Below the pieces are notes generated by a model, which worked only from the letters and a program-made list of their open reading frames with translations, was not told the origin of the DNA and ran no database searches. The translations under genes were made by a program, and so were the position numbers. From Dendrolimus kikuchii (lineage: Eukaryota; Arthropoda; Insecta; Lepidoptera; Lasiocampidae), in contig CM034392.1 in NCBI GenBank assembly GCA_019925095.2, forward strand, positions 11,799,887 through 11,863,886: a DNA stretch of 64,000 bases, read 5' to 3'. Shown piece after piece: positions 23,025 through 33,730 of this stretch. How positions within the stretch are numbered: position 1 is the stretch's first letter; each line of letters begins with the position of its first letter.

Positions 23025-24480
23025 CTAATGTGAAGGATGAATCTGATGCAGTTTAATAAGTTTGTTGATATCAGGTTCCAATTTACTCAAGAACAGCCGC
23101 AAGACGCCACGTTTGGTAACATGCAAACGATTTCTCTTTTTAGTAAGCAGCGTTGTCACAGCACTAAATCCACGTTCACAGAAATATGACGATGGGAATG
23201 CTATCAAGAATCGCTGAACGATTGACCACAATCCTGGGTACAATTGCGGGATCGGTTTTTGTAGCCAAAATTCTTGGTAGCCATTTTTGAATTTGATTTT
23301 TATTTCCTCGTTTGTTGTCAATTCTATAAGTTCTTCTTCCAGTTGAGGTGACATTGCTGTGTTGACATTTGAAAACGGATCCAACACCCAGTCTGTTATT
23401 TCCAATTTCAAAATATCCTGGTATCGTTCGGTGAAGTCAATGTGGAAGTTTTCCAAATGTTAGCAGTAGGCAAGCAAGTCATCGTTACTGCAGGATACTG
23501 ATAAATTCGGAAAACTGTGAAACTCACGTTTCCCCATATTCTTTTTGCGTAGAAGCAGTTTGGCTGCGAAAGCAGCAACAACATTTTTTTTGTTTTAATT
23601 AAATTTAGTTCATCGCCTTGCGGTTGGAGATTCATGTCGTTGAACAATTTATACAGGTCTGTCATGTAAGTTACATCATTCTTTGATGTAATGAGCTTGT
23701 TGAGCAATTCTGTATCTTTAGTTTCCAAAAACTCTATCATAGAGTCAAACAGGTTGTAAAATCGATTCAGACAATTGCCTCTTGATAACCAACGAACTTC
23801 AGTATGAAACAACAAACGGTTGAAACCTTCGTCATTAGTAGCACAAAGCTGATGAAATAATCTATCATTCAAAGAGCTGTTACAGATTTGATTGACTGCT
23901 TTGATGACTGACATATTACAGTGATTGAAATAATCGTTCACTTAAGTTCTTAGCAACCAAATGTTGTCTATAAATAACGTAATGTACAGCAAGGACATTT
24001 GGAATTTTATTTTTTAAGTACGCTATGAAGCCTTTATGGCACCCTGTCATAGCCGGAGCGCCATCCGTAGCAACTGATATAATATTTTTCAAGGGAATTT
24101 CTTTCTCATCACAAAACTTTTCCAATGTATTGAATATGGTTTCGCCCTTTGTATCGGTCTCTAAATTTCTAGCAAACAATAGTTCTTCACATATTTTCTC
24201 ATCTTTAATAATTGCTACATCTAATTCGCTACACTTGGCTGAGTATTATGCTTCTTCTCTAGGTCTTGAAAATATGCTACATTCTTGTCTTTCTTATCTG
24301 GATGCACTTTATTGAAATGATCTTGCAGTCTTGAAGTTTTCATTGCTTCATTCGAAAATGTTTTTAGACATCGAAGGCACAACGGCGATGATGGGTTTGT
24401 GGGATTTTTAATGAATCCGAATTTAATATATTCCGCACAGTACTGCCATCTCTTCTTTCTTACTTCCGATATTGTTTTGT
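23025..24480 (-). pseudogene. hAT transposase pseudogene (ZBED5-like)
   Basis: Read from 24480 leftward. First comes a BED-type zinc finger (WQYCAEYIKFGF, then CLRC and HFNKVHPD). After frame breaks come SVATDGAPAMTGCHKGF (a hAT catalytic aspartate block), TEVRWLSRGNCLNRF, and the C-terminal dimerisation block SSYFCERGFSAVTTLLTKKR. The order matches ZBED5/GTF2IRD2-like hAT transposases, which bind element ends and excise DNA in the nucleus. At least two frame disruptions (near 23940 and 23450) and a stop break it into three ORFs (24179-23916, 23941-23408, 23456-23025). Its position inside hAT ends argues for a transposon relic and not a domesticated host gene. Confidence 0.85.
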
Positions 24481-25740
24481 TTTGAGAAACACGTAAGTAA
24501 GTGTTGAACTTGAGTACTGCTTATCTATTACGCTCGAAACCGCAAATGAAAATAAAATAAATATTACGTTGCTTATATAAGATGGCATAAGCACCACGCA
24601 CCGACAGGAATAAGACAAACATGCATAAACTCGTTTATCTCATTCGACGCTCAATCGTACTCAACAAGTAAGAACAAGTATTCTATGAACCAGGCGATTG
24701 ATACAGGAATACACAAATCAGGTTATTTAACAAAAACTTGTTAAAACATGATTGGGCGCGGTCTATTATTTACGAAAATTACCTATCTAGGAATATTAAT
24801 AACTATTAAAATGCGAAAGTGTGTCTGTTACTTCTTTATTTGTTTGTGTCTATTTTCGTTTCGAAACGGAGCGACCGATTGACATGATTTTTATTTCATT
24901 TATTCAATAAAACAGGACATATATGAACTACGCGGAGAGAATATCGAACCAAGTTTGAGCAATTTCTTAATTAATATTAGTTGATGTTCACAAGTTGTAG
25001 TCGAGAGTCGAGAGTTCAGTCGGTGTCTAAGAGTCCTACTAGCTAGATGAAATTACAAATCGCCCCCAAGTCTCTACACAACGCCCCCATTTTTTTCTGG
25101 GTCTCTTACCTTTAGGCCTGCAGCGCCCACAAGGGGGGCATTATCGCCCACTTTGGGAAAGGATGAGTCTAGACAAATGCCCAGCAAAACACAGAGGTGA
25201 GTCGAAGCCGACCCAATTAGAAGTAATACAATGAATTACATGTTGTTTATGCAAATGTAGGTATTTGTAAGTAAATTAAAAAATGCGATTGCAGCGCCAT
25301 CTATTCTGCTAAACCATCTATTCTAAGGAAACAACATCATTTATTGGGATAAAATATATTCTAAGTATTAATTCGGATTATAAGCCAGCACTATGTCGAG
25401 TTTCATTCATATACGTTCAGTAGATTCCAAAAATAAAATGCGATCGCAGCGCCATCTTTTTCGCTATTTTCGTCATCTCACTGAAACGATGTCATTTATC
25501 GGGATAAAAGTATTCTAAGTTACAACCCGGAATATAAGCTAGCTCCGTTTTGAGTTCCATTTAAATCCGTTCGGTAGATATTACGTGATGCTTTAACAGA
25601 CAGGCAGATAAAAATTCTAAAAATTGCATTCTCGGAATCTCCTGATCGGAATACGCCTCCCGGATTTTTTTCACATTTTTAAACGCAATGTACAATCCCG
25701 AACCATTTACAGATTTATTATAGTATAGATAGATGAGTCA

Positions 25741-26859
25741 TGAGGTTTGCGTCTGTGTGGTTAATAGTAATGTATCCACTGGAAACTATTCCACCTTTAT
25801 CCGTGTTAATTTGATTATTTCATACTGAAATATCGTAACGCACTTCGGCACGATTGGCTTCCTATTCTAAAATCGGTTTCCCTTAGCTGGCTTCATTCTG
25901 AAAGCTTGGGGCGATGTCTACCAATTTTGTTCGTTTGAGATAATCTAAGCAGCATTACTATGCTACAAACAACATTTATTTTCTTAATCGAACAAGATTG
26001 TAGAGAAAGGTTACTGCTAATTAAAACTCATTGCTCCACTAATTAATTTGCGACACGACTAAAATTACTGTTTCCTGGAAACTTCTACGGTATACTAGGC
26101 AGGTTAATTTCTAGTTACAAGTATAATAACGACACTACGTGTACCTTTCCTGTTGTAGATACTTATACAACATACAGATAGGTATTTTTTTATTCTCTTA
26201 ATGTCATTTAAATATTTTATTTTCAAATTTTTGCATGCATTTGTTCACTAATGATTACCTATTGTGTGTAGTTTTTTTGCATCGGACGAGTGAATGTAAA
26301 AACGGAGCGTGAACAAAAAGCCTGAAATGAACTGAAGCATTTTTTATCAATTTGTCTGCGTTTACTCATGTACGTGGTTTGCGTGTGTTTAGTATGTGAA
26401 TGTGGTTAATAGTAATATACTTTCCACTAGAACCTATTCCACCTTTACCGGTACAATTCGCACTACGGCGCGATCGGCTTCCTATTTCAATATCGGCTTT
26501 CACTCCGAGAGCTCGGGGTTCGGTTTACCTATAGTGTTCGTCTGACATTTTCATTAAAATATGTAAAATCATGACTAATAGATAGAAACACACTGATTGA
26601 TCTACTTACAAACGGTAATCAAAATGCAATTTTATTTAAAAATTATAAATATTTCTTGAACATATATTTCAAATATCCAAATAAATGTTAAATTAAGTAT
26701 AAATCAAACTTAAAAAAAACTTATTGAAAAACATTTCTTTATTTCGATGTTTTTTTTTAAATCCTCTCCGCTAGACGAACATGATTTATCCGGCCTTATA
26801 TACCTTTTTTGGCTTATTTGCCTTCAATTTTTATTCATTTTATCTCTTTTTCTTATTTT
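25741..26859. other. Spacer with a short duplicated segment
   Basis: The segment around 25755-25900 (TTAATAGTAATGTATCCACT, then CGATTGGCTTCCTATTC and AGCTTGGGGC) recurs at about 26404-26525 (TTAATAGTAATATACTTTCC, then GGCTTCCTATTTC and AGCTCGGGG). This is a diverged direct repeat about 650 bp apart. No coding content. Confidence 0.45.
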
Positions 26860-27174
26860 TTTTTATTTTTTATTGCAGGAGTTCAGCAGAAAGGTAGACG
26901 GCCCACTTGATGGAAAGCGGTTACCATCGCCTATGGACATTAGCAACACCAAAGGTGCTACAAATGCGCTGCTGCTCTCTTAAAGGAGACTGGAACCTGG
27001 TCACTAATGCCGGAACACAACGCAAGGTTGTTATGGCGGCATACTCTAGACCAGGGGTGGTCGCCATCCAGTCGAGCAAATACCCTACCACCTGGCTGTG
27101 GGTTGTTTAGTCGCCTCTTACGACATACCGCCGTGCCGCAGGAAATTGTATTCTTTCTCCGTTCCTGCCTGGAT
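26860..27174 (-). mobile_element. Short LINE-derived element (head+tail family)
   Basis: A well-preserved copy. On the minus strand it runs from ATCCAGGCAGGAACGGAGAA through AGTATGCCGCCATAAC to TGCTGAACTCCTGCAATAAA and a short A tail. The head/tail junction near 26982 is the same as in the 62.1-kb copy. Confidence 0.82.
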
Positions 27175-27319
27175 TTTCTAAACTGGTTACAAAAGGGTCT
27201 TTATTTAATTAATAATACATGCTTCTGTTCTTAGTAGTTGTTACATTCTTATGTCTATGTATCATAAGATACATAAGTAAGTATGTATTTGATCACCACC
27301 TCTTTGTTACCTTTTTCTT

Positions 27320-27645
27320 TCGCCACATCTGTCACTGTGCAATGTGACATAGTCTACGTGCGACCTCTGATACCGCACAAACCTCGCCGCGTTTTGTGTG
27401 TTGTGCCGCTTTTTTCACCCGCTAAACATCAACCCGCGCGCTGGAAGGTGCACGCTGTACCGTTCCAGCTGGTCCACTTATCGAAGGAACCGCAAGACGA
27501 TAAGAAAAGACCACGAGGAAGAAGTGCTTGCCGCTGCGAAACGCGCATCGTTCGTAGCGTGTCAGGTGCGGCAACCTTATCCTGTAAGTCCTTTACATCT
27601 CTTTATTCCCCCGCTCCCGCCCGCGTCATCATTTCTTTTTTGATT
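27320..27645 (+). other. GC-rich segment of unknown origin
   Basis: A GC-rich island of about 300 bp directly after the short element, open in two frames (27283-27648, 27398-27643) and with a donor-like CTGTAAGT at about 27585. The translation is rich in R, K, S and P and matches no family I know. It could be a retroelement leader or LTR relic. Confidence 0.35.
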
Positions 27646-27784
27646 TGATTTGATCATTGAAATTTGAGGAAATAATTCCATTTTATTACATTGTATTTAT
27701 TACTATATAGGTAGGTACTTATTAACTATTGTTTTATTATCTATATTTATCATACACTAAAATATATGTTGTAATGTACTGTAT

Positions 27785-28140
27785 CCCTATTAATATTATA
27801 AATGTGAAAGAAACTCTGTCTGTCTGTCTGTTCCGTTTTCACGTAAAAACTACTGGACCGATTTGGCTGAAACTCAGTATATATTTTTTATGCTAAGAAT
27901 GAACATAGGTACTTTTTATCCCGAAAAGTAGGATAGTTTCCGGGATAAAAATACATTTGTCTTTCTGTTTGTTATGCTTTTACGGAAAAACTACTGAACC
28001 GATTTAGTTGAAATTCGGTATACATATAATTTTAATACCGAGGGTAGACAAGGCATACCTTTGATCCCGGATAATGGGATAGCTTTATGTAAAGGTTATC
28101 CCAAAAAGTGGGATAGGTTTTTTGTGATTTTCCATTTTCG
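27785..28140 (+). repeat. Interspersed repeat with duplicated block
   Basis: Two tandem blocks each contain AAAACTACTG.ACCGATTT followed by GTACTTTTTATCCCG-like or TTATCCCAAAAAGTGGGATAG sequence. It is of the non-coding type common in moth genomes. It runs straight into the 9-bp minisatellite. Confidence 0.55.
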
Positions 28141-28146
28141 TCATCT

Positions 28147-28590
28147 ATGTCCAATTTGTCCTTTTTGTCCGATTTGTCCGAGTTATCCGATTTGTCCTTA
28201 ATGTCCGATTTGTCCTTTATGTCCGAGTTGTCTGATTTGTCCTTTATGTCTGAGTTGTCCTTTTTGTCCGTTTTTCCGAGTTGTCCGGTTTGTCCTTATT
28301 GTCCGACTTGTCCTTTTTGTCCGATTTGTCCGAGTTGTCCGATTTGTCCGCTTTGTTCGATTTGTCCGATTTGTCCGTTTTGTTCGATTTGTCCTTTTTG
28401 TCCGATTTGTCCGAGTTGTTCGATTTGTCCGAGTTGTCCGATTTGTCCTTTTTGTCCGATTTGTCTGAGTTGTCCGATTTGTCCGAACTACTCCTTTTGT
28501 CCGAGTTGTCCGATTTGTCGTTTTTGTCCGATTTGTCCGTTTTGTCTGATTTGTCTGATTTGTCCGTTTTGTCCGATTTGTTCTTTTTGT
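28147..28590. repeat. 9-bp minisatellite, unit TTGTCCGAN and TTGTCCTTT
   Basis: About 440 bp, nearly 50 units of nine bases mixing TTGTCCGAT, TTGTCCGAG and TTGTCCTTT. Because nine is a multiple of three, all frames on both strands stay open and give false SDLSELSDL, CPICPFCP and RTNRTKRT proteins. None is believed to be a gene. Confidence 0.93.
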
Positions 28591-28769
28591 CATTTATGTG
28601 TAGTTTCTATTTATTACTTTGTAACAGTGTCCAAACAAAAGTTATAACATTGTTTTTTGAATTTCAATTCTTAACTGTGTTTCAATGTTACACCTCTCTC
28701 GGGTATGTGCAGTAGAAAAGCAATAGAAAAGTATGGATGGGTCATCTTCAATTTCTTCCTGATCACAGA

Positions 28770-29420
28770 CGCACGAGAGATTCTCTTTGCACCCGAAGCG
28801 GTTCAGTTACTCCGAGAATCCCCCGTGCCCTGCACACCACTGCAACAACTGGGTGTGCAGATGGGTGACGCCGATCTGTAACGGATGCCGTTGACTCTTG
28901 ACAGTATCTTCGGTTCCATTTATCAACCGTCCCCATGCGGAACTGCCGTTTGACGAAGGAAACCGACCACTTGCCATAAAGCAGCTTCATCTTCAAAGAA
29001 AGTGCGGACGCTTTTGCCAAGTCAACCGACCGCTCATTTTCCTGTATATCGACGTGGGCCTTCAAGCATGCAGAATAACTACTGTTTTGCCATGCTAGCA
29101 CAGCATAGCTTGCGTTATGTTCGCTTCACCGCTGTACCCAGTGGGTTTACGGAGCTCCAGTTGCACAGCGCTTGCAATGTCGATTTGGAGACTTTAAATG
29201 CCAAAGATTCTTTCTGGACGCATTCGGACTGTCACCGTAGTCCCACGAATTTCCAGTACCTCTGCCTGAAAACTGCTCAGTCTGAGCAGTTTTCCGGCAT
29301 TAGATCTCGGCCTCATTATCCCAGAAGGATGATGAGGCTCCGACCTTTCCGTCGATTAAAGTACCATCCGTGAAAATGTGCACCGCCTGATGGCGTTGCG
29401 CATACACCTGCTCCTGATCC
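28770..29420 (-). pseudogene. LINE RNase H domain relic
   Basis: The minus strand holds HIFTDGTLIDGKVGAS (first RNase H aspartate) near 29400 and, after stops and frame breaks, LKAHVDIQENERSVDLAKA (28763-29101 ORF). This corresponds to the final VKAHVG..GNE..D.LAK block of RNase H domains in I/R1-type LINEs. No RT domain is present. Confidence 0.7.
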
Positions 29421-29729
29421 GTCAGTTGGCTAATTTGATGTTTCACTTGATAATATTGCTTAACTTTTTAATACCTGCGTAAGTATATTATATTATATCG
29501 GTGTAATTGTGTAGGTACGTAAGGAAAGCGGGTTAAGTAAACGATAGCCCTCTATTTTAAGATAATATGAAGCCAATTTACAATTTGGTTATTTAATTAT
29601 ACCTAACAGTATTCAACTAGAATTAGATTAAAAACAATTGAATACCTCGAAAGTATTTTTAGGGTTTCGTAGATATTTTCATTAAAAGGGAACCCTTATA
29701 AAATAACCTTAAGCTAATCGTGTTTTGTG

Positions 29730-29896
29730 CGACGAGTGAAAGTTAGCTATTACAATCCCATATCCCATCTTCATTATCCCATTCTATAGGCTGGCAACAC
29801 GTTGGCATCGCCCCTGGTGTTGCCAACGCCTATAGGGGAAGGTTACTTTCCATGAGCTGGGCCGTCTGTCTGTTTGTAAGCTTTGCAATAAAAAAG
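29730..29896 (+). mobile_element. Second short family (SINE-B), copy 1
   Basis: From GCGACGAGTGAAAGTTAGC through CCCATATCCCAT and GCCCCTGGTGTTGCCAACGC to GTAAGCTTTGCAATAAAAAA. The last ~90 bp resemble the tail of the 53.5-kb LINE (TATAGG..A.GGT.ACT, GGGCCGTCTGTCTGTTTG). The head differs from the head+tail family. Other copies lie at 40.3 and 61.4 kb. Confidence 0.65.
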
Positions 29897-31429
29897 TTAA
29901 ATACGATTCTACAGGAGGTTCCATTTTTTAATTATTCACTTCCATTTTCCACATCTGGTAATGTATCTAAGAAAAAAACAAATTTAAAGTAAGTGCATGT
30001 ACTGTAAATTTGGTAATAACAAAATAGGGATTACCTCTACATAAGAGGATATACAAACGAGAAATAGAGAGAATACAGTAATTGATGCGATTATGTACTT
30101 GGACCCAAACTCTTAAAAGCTACAGCTATATTACGTTTGACTTTCCTATTTCATTATTTCCACTGTATTCACTTCACAGAGCAAAATAATACAATGAAAT
30201 TACCGCAACGATGAGATGGGACGCGAAAAAAGCCGAGGCGAATGTTTTCGTCTAATTGTAAAGGAACATTTCAAGTTTTACGAGACGCTTAATGTTATTA
30301 CTATATTATCTGTTACAATTTAATTTTACAAAATTCCCAGCTGGATAATTTCATTGCGTTTTGTAGGAAATTAGGAAATTCTAGTAGATAAAAATATCGG
30401 ACAAGTGTGTGCTTGATCACGTCAAGAAAGAAAAAAGAAAGGTTCTATTGTACAAGTTAGTAAGAATGTCTGTCGTTCTGGCCATTAATATACGGAAACC
30501 CGAAATAATGTGAAATTAAGTATTATAGGTAATATATGTCGTTAATTCTGGGGCTAATCCAAAGCACCCAGTCCAAATTAAATATCAAAAAATTTCATTA
30601 TGAAATTGCCTCCGCGTTCCCGCATTAGAGCACAGAGACATCACGAACATATCAGATGGTACGAGTATGTCGAATCATAGACAATAGTTATGTGTTGATG
30701 TGTTAAATAATGAATCGCACCAATTTTCATTGAAGCTGTTAAATGATATATATAGGAGCGGTCATTGACGATCACCTATTTACTACTGATTTAAATAATA
30801 GACATACATCATCATCACTTTTCTAAACTGTAGCCGTCAATCACTGACTTTTTCATCCTTTAGTTATAAATTTTCCAAAAACATCGCTGCCTCACATTAT
30901 ATTTCGTATTTCACTGAACAGCTTCCTTCCGAAATTCATTACTGTAGGGCCAATAGGCTCCGAGTAAAATAATTGTGACATTAAAGACAGGACAAAATTA
31001 TAAGGGTTCCGTTGTGTTATTCAGCTAAGGAATTTTAAATAAGAAAGAGCATGGTCGCATACATTTTAATACAATTGGACGAAAATCGACGTCTTTCTGA
31101 GCTTTTCCAATACTACGACAACAAAGGAGGTTTTTGCATGAATTCCGTCATTATAAATAATGATGGCGATTAATTTTGACATTTTGGCGCAACAAACACA
31201 AAAGAGTGCAAAGGAAACTGTAATCCCGGAACTCAATGCTATTGTGGATACCTTAACAATGCAGTGATTAATGGGGGAGAGAAGCTTTCCCGAGCAGATA
31301 ACGCCCCGACACCTATCAAAATTCAGCAATGCATTGTCATTTCTACGTGATGTAGCAAAAGCCTATTTATTACAGTTAGCAACCCTTTTACTACTATATC
31401 TATTTATATTAATAACTAAGTAGGATATG
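29897..31429. other. Spacer, no gene supported
   Basis: AT-rich non-coding DNA. The ORF at 31066-31329 (minus) has hydrophobic runs but no recognisable family and is not called. Confidence 0.3.
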
Positions 31430-32000
31430 CCCACGACTTTCTCCAGGCTTGGCTTGAAATTCCTGCGGTATTTCCGGGACACAAAGTACCGCAGCATTTA
31501 AAATAGAATGTAAGCCATCGTTTTAGTGAAGACTGTGTTGGAATAAGCTAATTTTTATGCACCCAAATAACTACAAACCAACTGAACTAAATATATCACA
31601 CATTATATTACACAACATTTGTTATTGATTATTAAAAAAATCACAATGGAATTCAATATTTTTATTTAATCTGGCCATTTTAAATAATTCCCAGAAAAAA
31701 ATCCGCTAAATAGTCAGGATAAAACGTAGCGCAGATTTTAAGTCTAAGAATTTTCTGGTCATCAGCGAAAACTGTATCGAAATCGGCCCTGTAGTTTTTA
31801 CGTGAATCTCGAAAAAAAGACAAACCGATAAACAGAGAGGAAATCTAAAAAAAATACGTCGTGTTCTCCGTCGATTATATAGTCTATTCCAGCCAATTTT
31901 TTTTAAAAATATATATTCTTTAAATAAATGTGTACAGACACAACATGTTTAGAATTTCATAATATTATAGAAATAGAAATTAATGTTTCTGTATGTTTGT
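31430..32000 (+). repeat. Interspersed repeat C, copy 1
   Basis: The stretch about 31715-31990 (GATAAAACGTAGCGCAGATT, CCTGTAGTTTTTACGT, GTGTTCTCCGTCGATTATAT, AGTCTATTCCAG) aligns with 60030-60410. The beginning (CTTGAAATTCCTGCGG) matches the start of that copy at 60010, so copy 1 carries extra internal DNA. Non-coding. Confidence 0.6.
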
Positions 32001-32040
32001 GATTTTAAAATAAATGCCAAAATCTAAATGAATAAATACT

Positions 32041-32165
32041 ACGTGGTAGAGTCATCCTGGAAACATTATCTTGAATACAGATCTTAAGGCCGGCTCGATC
32101 GGTGTGATACTACGCTCTCACAGAATATCGATGTGAAATGGCCTCGTTGGCTTTGAGCTAACCTA
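32041..32165 (+). repeat. Interspersed repeat D, copy 1
   Basis: ACGTGGTAGAGTCATCCTGG through CTTAAGGCCGGCTCGATC to TGGCTTTGAGCTAA aligns with 60910-61022. In both places it lies shortly after repeat C, about 50 bp away here and about 500 bp away there, so C and D may belong to one older element. Confidence 0.6.
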
Positions 32166-33567
32166 CTTCTCCTTTCCCTATCCCATCTAAGATATTTTAA
32201 AGCAATGTCACGTAAGAAAGATTAATTAACGTAGATTAAGCGAAAGGTACTTGTCAGAACCGTAGCAAGCGCAGATCCATTAGCTCTGCCTACCCTATGG
32301 GATACAGGCGTGACCGTATGTATATATGTGTACCTATAAAATTGTGTTAAAACAATAATTTTATATGTGTGAATTACAAAAAATATTGAGGTGTCTTTGG
32401 GACACCTGGTTGGAACGAAGCTCTCCTAAAAGTTTCAAACCGTCACAAGAAGTATCAAAACGTCCCAAAAAGAGTTAATAAGTGTCGAAAACTTTCGAAA
32501 ACCATCGAAGAAAACAAATTTTATCAAAACACTGTATGTATGTATAGAATTAAATAAACAAATTATATCAAAATCTAGTATAAATATTAGAAAAACTCGA
32601 AATTAAATTAACTCGAAGTTAAAACATACAATCGAATTGAGAACCTCCTCATTGTGAAAGTCGGTGAAACAAACATGTACACGTGAGCGGCGACAGTGCC
32701 CAAATGTGGCCTTATAACAACGCCGGTTATAAGACCTTCTATTCTCAAAACAGCGTATTTTACACCAACGAATATTATTTTACATCTTATTTCGTTGCCT
32801 TAATTTTTGAAATTGTGTAATATATAGGGGTCAGCATTTTTCCTTTTGGTTACCCTTTATTTCGTCTAGCTCCCATTAGCCGAGTAACGTGCGATAAGAA
32901 ACTTTATTTCCAATATTTAGTGAAATGTGACTTTTCGCTTCCACAAGAACTGCGCCGCTTGTCGTCAGTACATGACCTATAGTTTAGCAAGAGCTGGTGT
33001 GGGGAGTTATAAGAGTCCAACTTTTAAATAGTGTTTATTTGTTTAAAAATTACTCTAAATCTTTAATATTTATTATTCATGAATATTACACAGATTAGAC
33101 CCATAAACTATGCGATGCCAAGTCTTCTTCAGAAAGGATAAAAGGCAACTTATTTATTTTTAGCGGTTTTTAAATTACCTTACTACGACAGCTTTTTTCT
33201 TCAAAATGTTCACTATAAATTGTTTATAGTCATATTCTTTGTAAAGAAGCACCCTTTTAAGGTAAGGTATTAAACCTTCACAACCCGCATCATGTAAATG
33301 TAAACCTGTTTAAAGATGCTCGCTAAAAGTTTCCCTTTGTTCTGTCTCTTTTCGCAGCTTTATGGCCTTGAATCAACCGGGATCTTTCAAGACTAATGCT
33401 CTTATTGTCCGAACGTTGGATACCTTATGAGTTTTCTTAAGAGAAATCGATACTCTCACAATCTATTGAAGGGCTTTTATTACGAGAGCCATACAGTGGC
33501 TAGTTGGCCACAGCTGTACGAGTAATCCTAAAACCCGATTATGTACATACGTATAATAATAATATTA
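32166..33567. other. Spacer with small palindromes
   Basis: Non-coding. A GGTGTCTTTGGGACACC hairpin lies at about 32390 and CTTATAACAACGCCGGTTATAAG-type inverted arms (CTTATAAC/GGTTATAAG) lie at about 32711. No gene supported. Confidence 0.35.
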
Positions 33568-33730
33568 TCTAAATATATAATTGAAATCCACGTATATAGT
33601 GACTCATCATGATATCTCAGTAACCTATAATACCTATAGACTTGAAATTTGGCATGGACCTTCCAATCGCCAAGTAGAGGTCAGCTAAGAACGGATTTTA
33701 CGGCACGCGAAGCGGGCGGGTATCAGCTAG
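33568..33730 (+). mobile_element. Short Helitron-like element
   Basis: Starts TCTAAATATATAATTG after an A and ends GGTATCAGCTAG before a T, i.e. 5' TC, 3' CTAG and an A/T insertion site. Only 163 bp, with no coding capacity. The GC-rich CGCGAAGCGGGCGGG just inside the 3' end could form a weak hairpin. Confidence 0.55.

Larger units (their letters stand above)
22668..25166 (-). mobile_element. hAT-superfamily element with 8-bp target duplication
   Basis: Exact 8-bp flanks GTCTAGAC (22660-22667 and 25167-25174) fit the hAT target pattern nTnnnnAn. The left end TAGTGGTTCCCAAA and the right end, reversed as TCATCCTTTCCCAAAG, are imperfect terminal inverted repeats of hAT type. Subterminal ends share GCCCACTTTG and GCGCCC. 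A broken transposase lies inside in minus orientation. Confidence 0.85.
22600..25735 (+). repeat. Interspersed repeat A, copy 3, split by a hAT element
   Basis: The left part (AATAAAGAAACTAAGTCCATAT, ending at the target duplication GTCTAGAC) and the right part (from 25175, GCCCAGCAAAACACAGAGG to TTATAGTATAGATAGATG) join into the same order found uninterrupted at 15321-15900. The hAT element therefore inserted into an existing copy. Confidence 0.75.

Noticed and set aside
23025..24480. Domesticated ZBED-type host gene
   Set aside because: It has frame breaks and lies between hAT ends with an exact target duplication, so it is a transposon relic.
27283..27648. Two overlapping ORFs (121 and 81 residues) in a GC-rich patch
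   Set aside because: The translation has no recognisable domain and two frames are equally open; kept only as an unexplained GC-rich segment.
28147..28715. Long ORFs on both strands (166, 144 and 131 residues)
   Set aside because: They are the direct consequence of a 9-bp tandem repeat; the predicted proteins are pure low-complexity and have no matching family.
31066..31329. Minus-strand ORF of 87 residues with hydrophobic runs
   Set aside because: No start context, no family, and it sits in repeat-rich spacer; likely random.
33350..33480. Segment after TTTTCGCAG that looked like an acceptor and exon
   Set aside because: All frames hit stops within a few codons to about 20 codons, and no homology was recognised.
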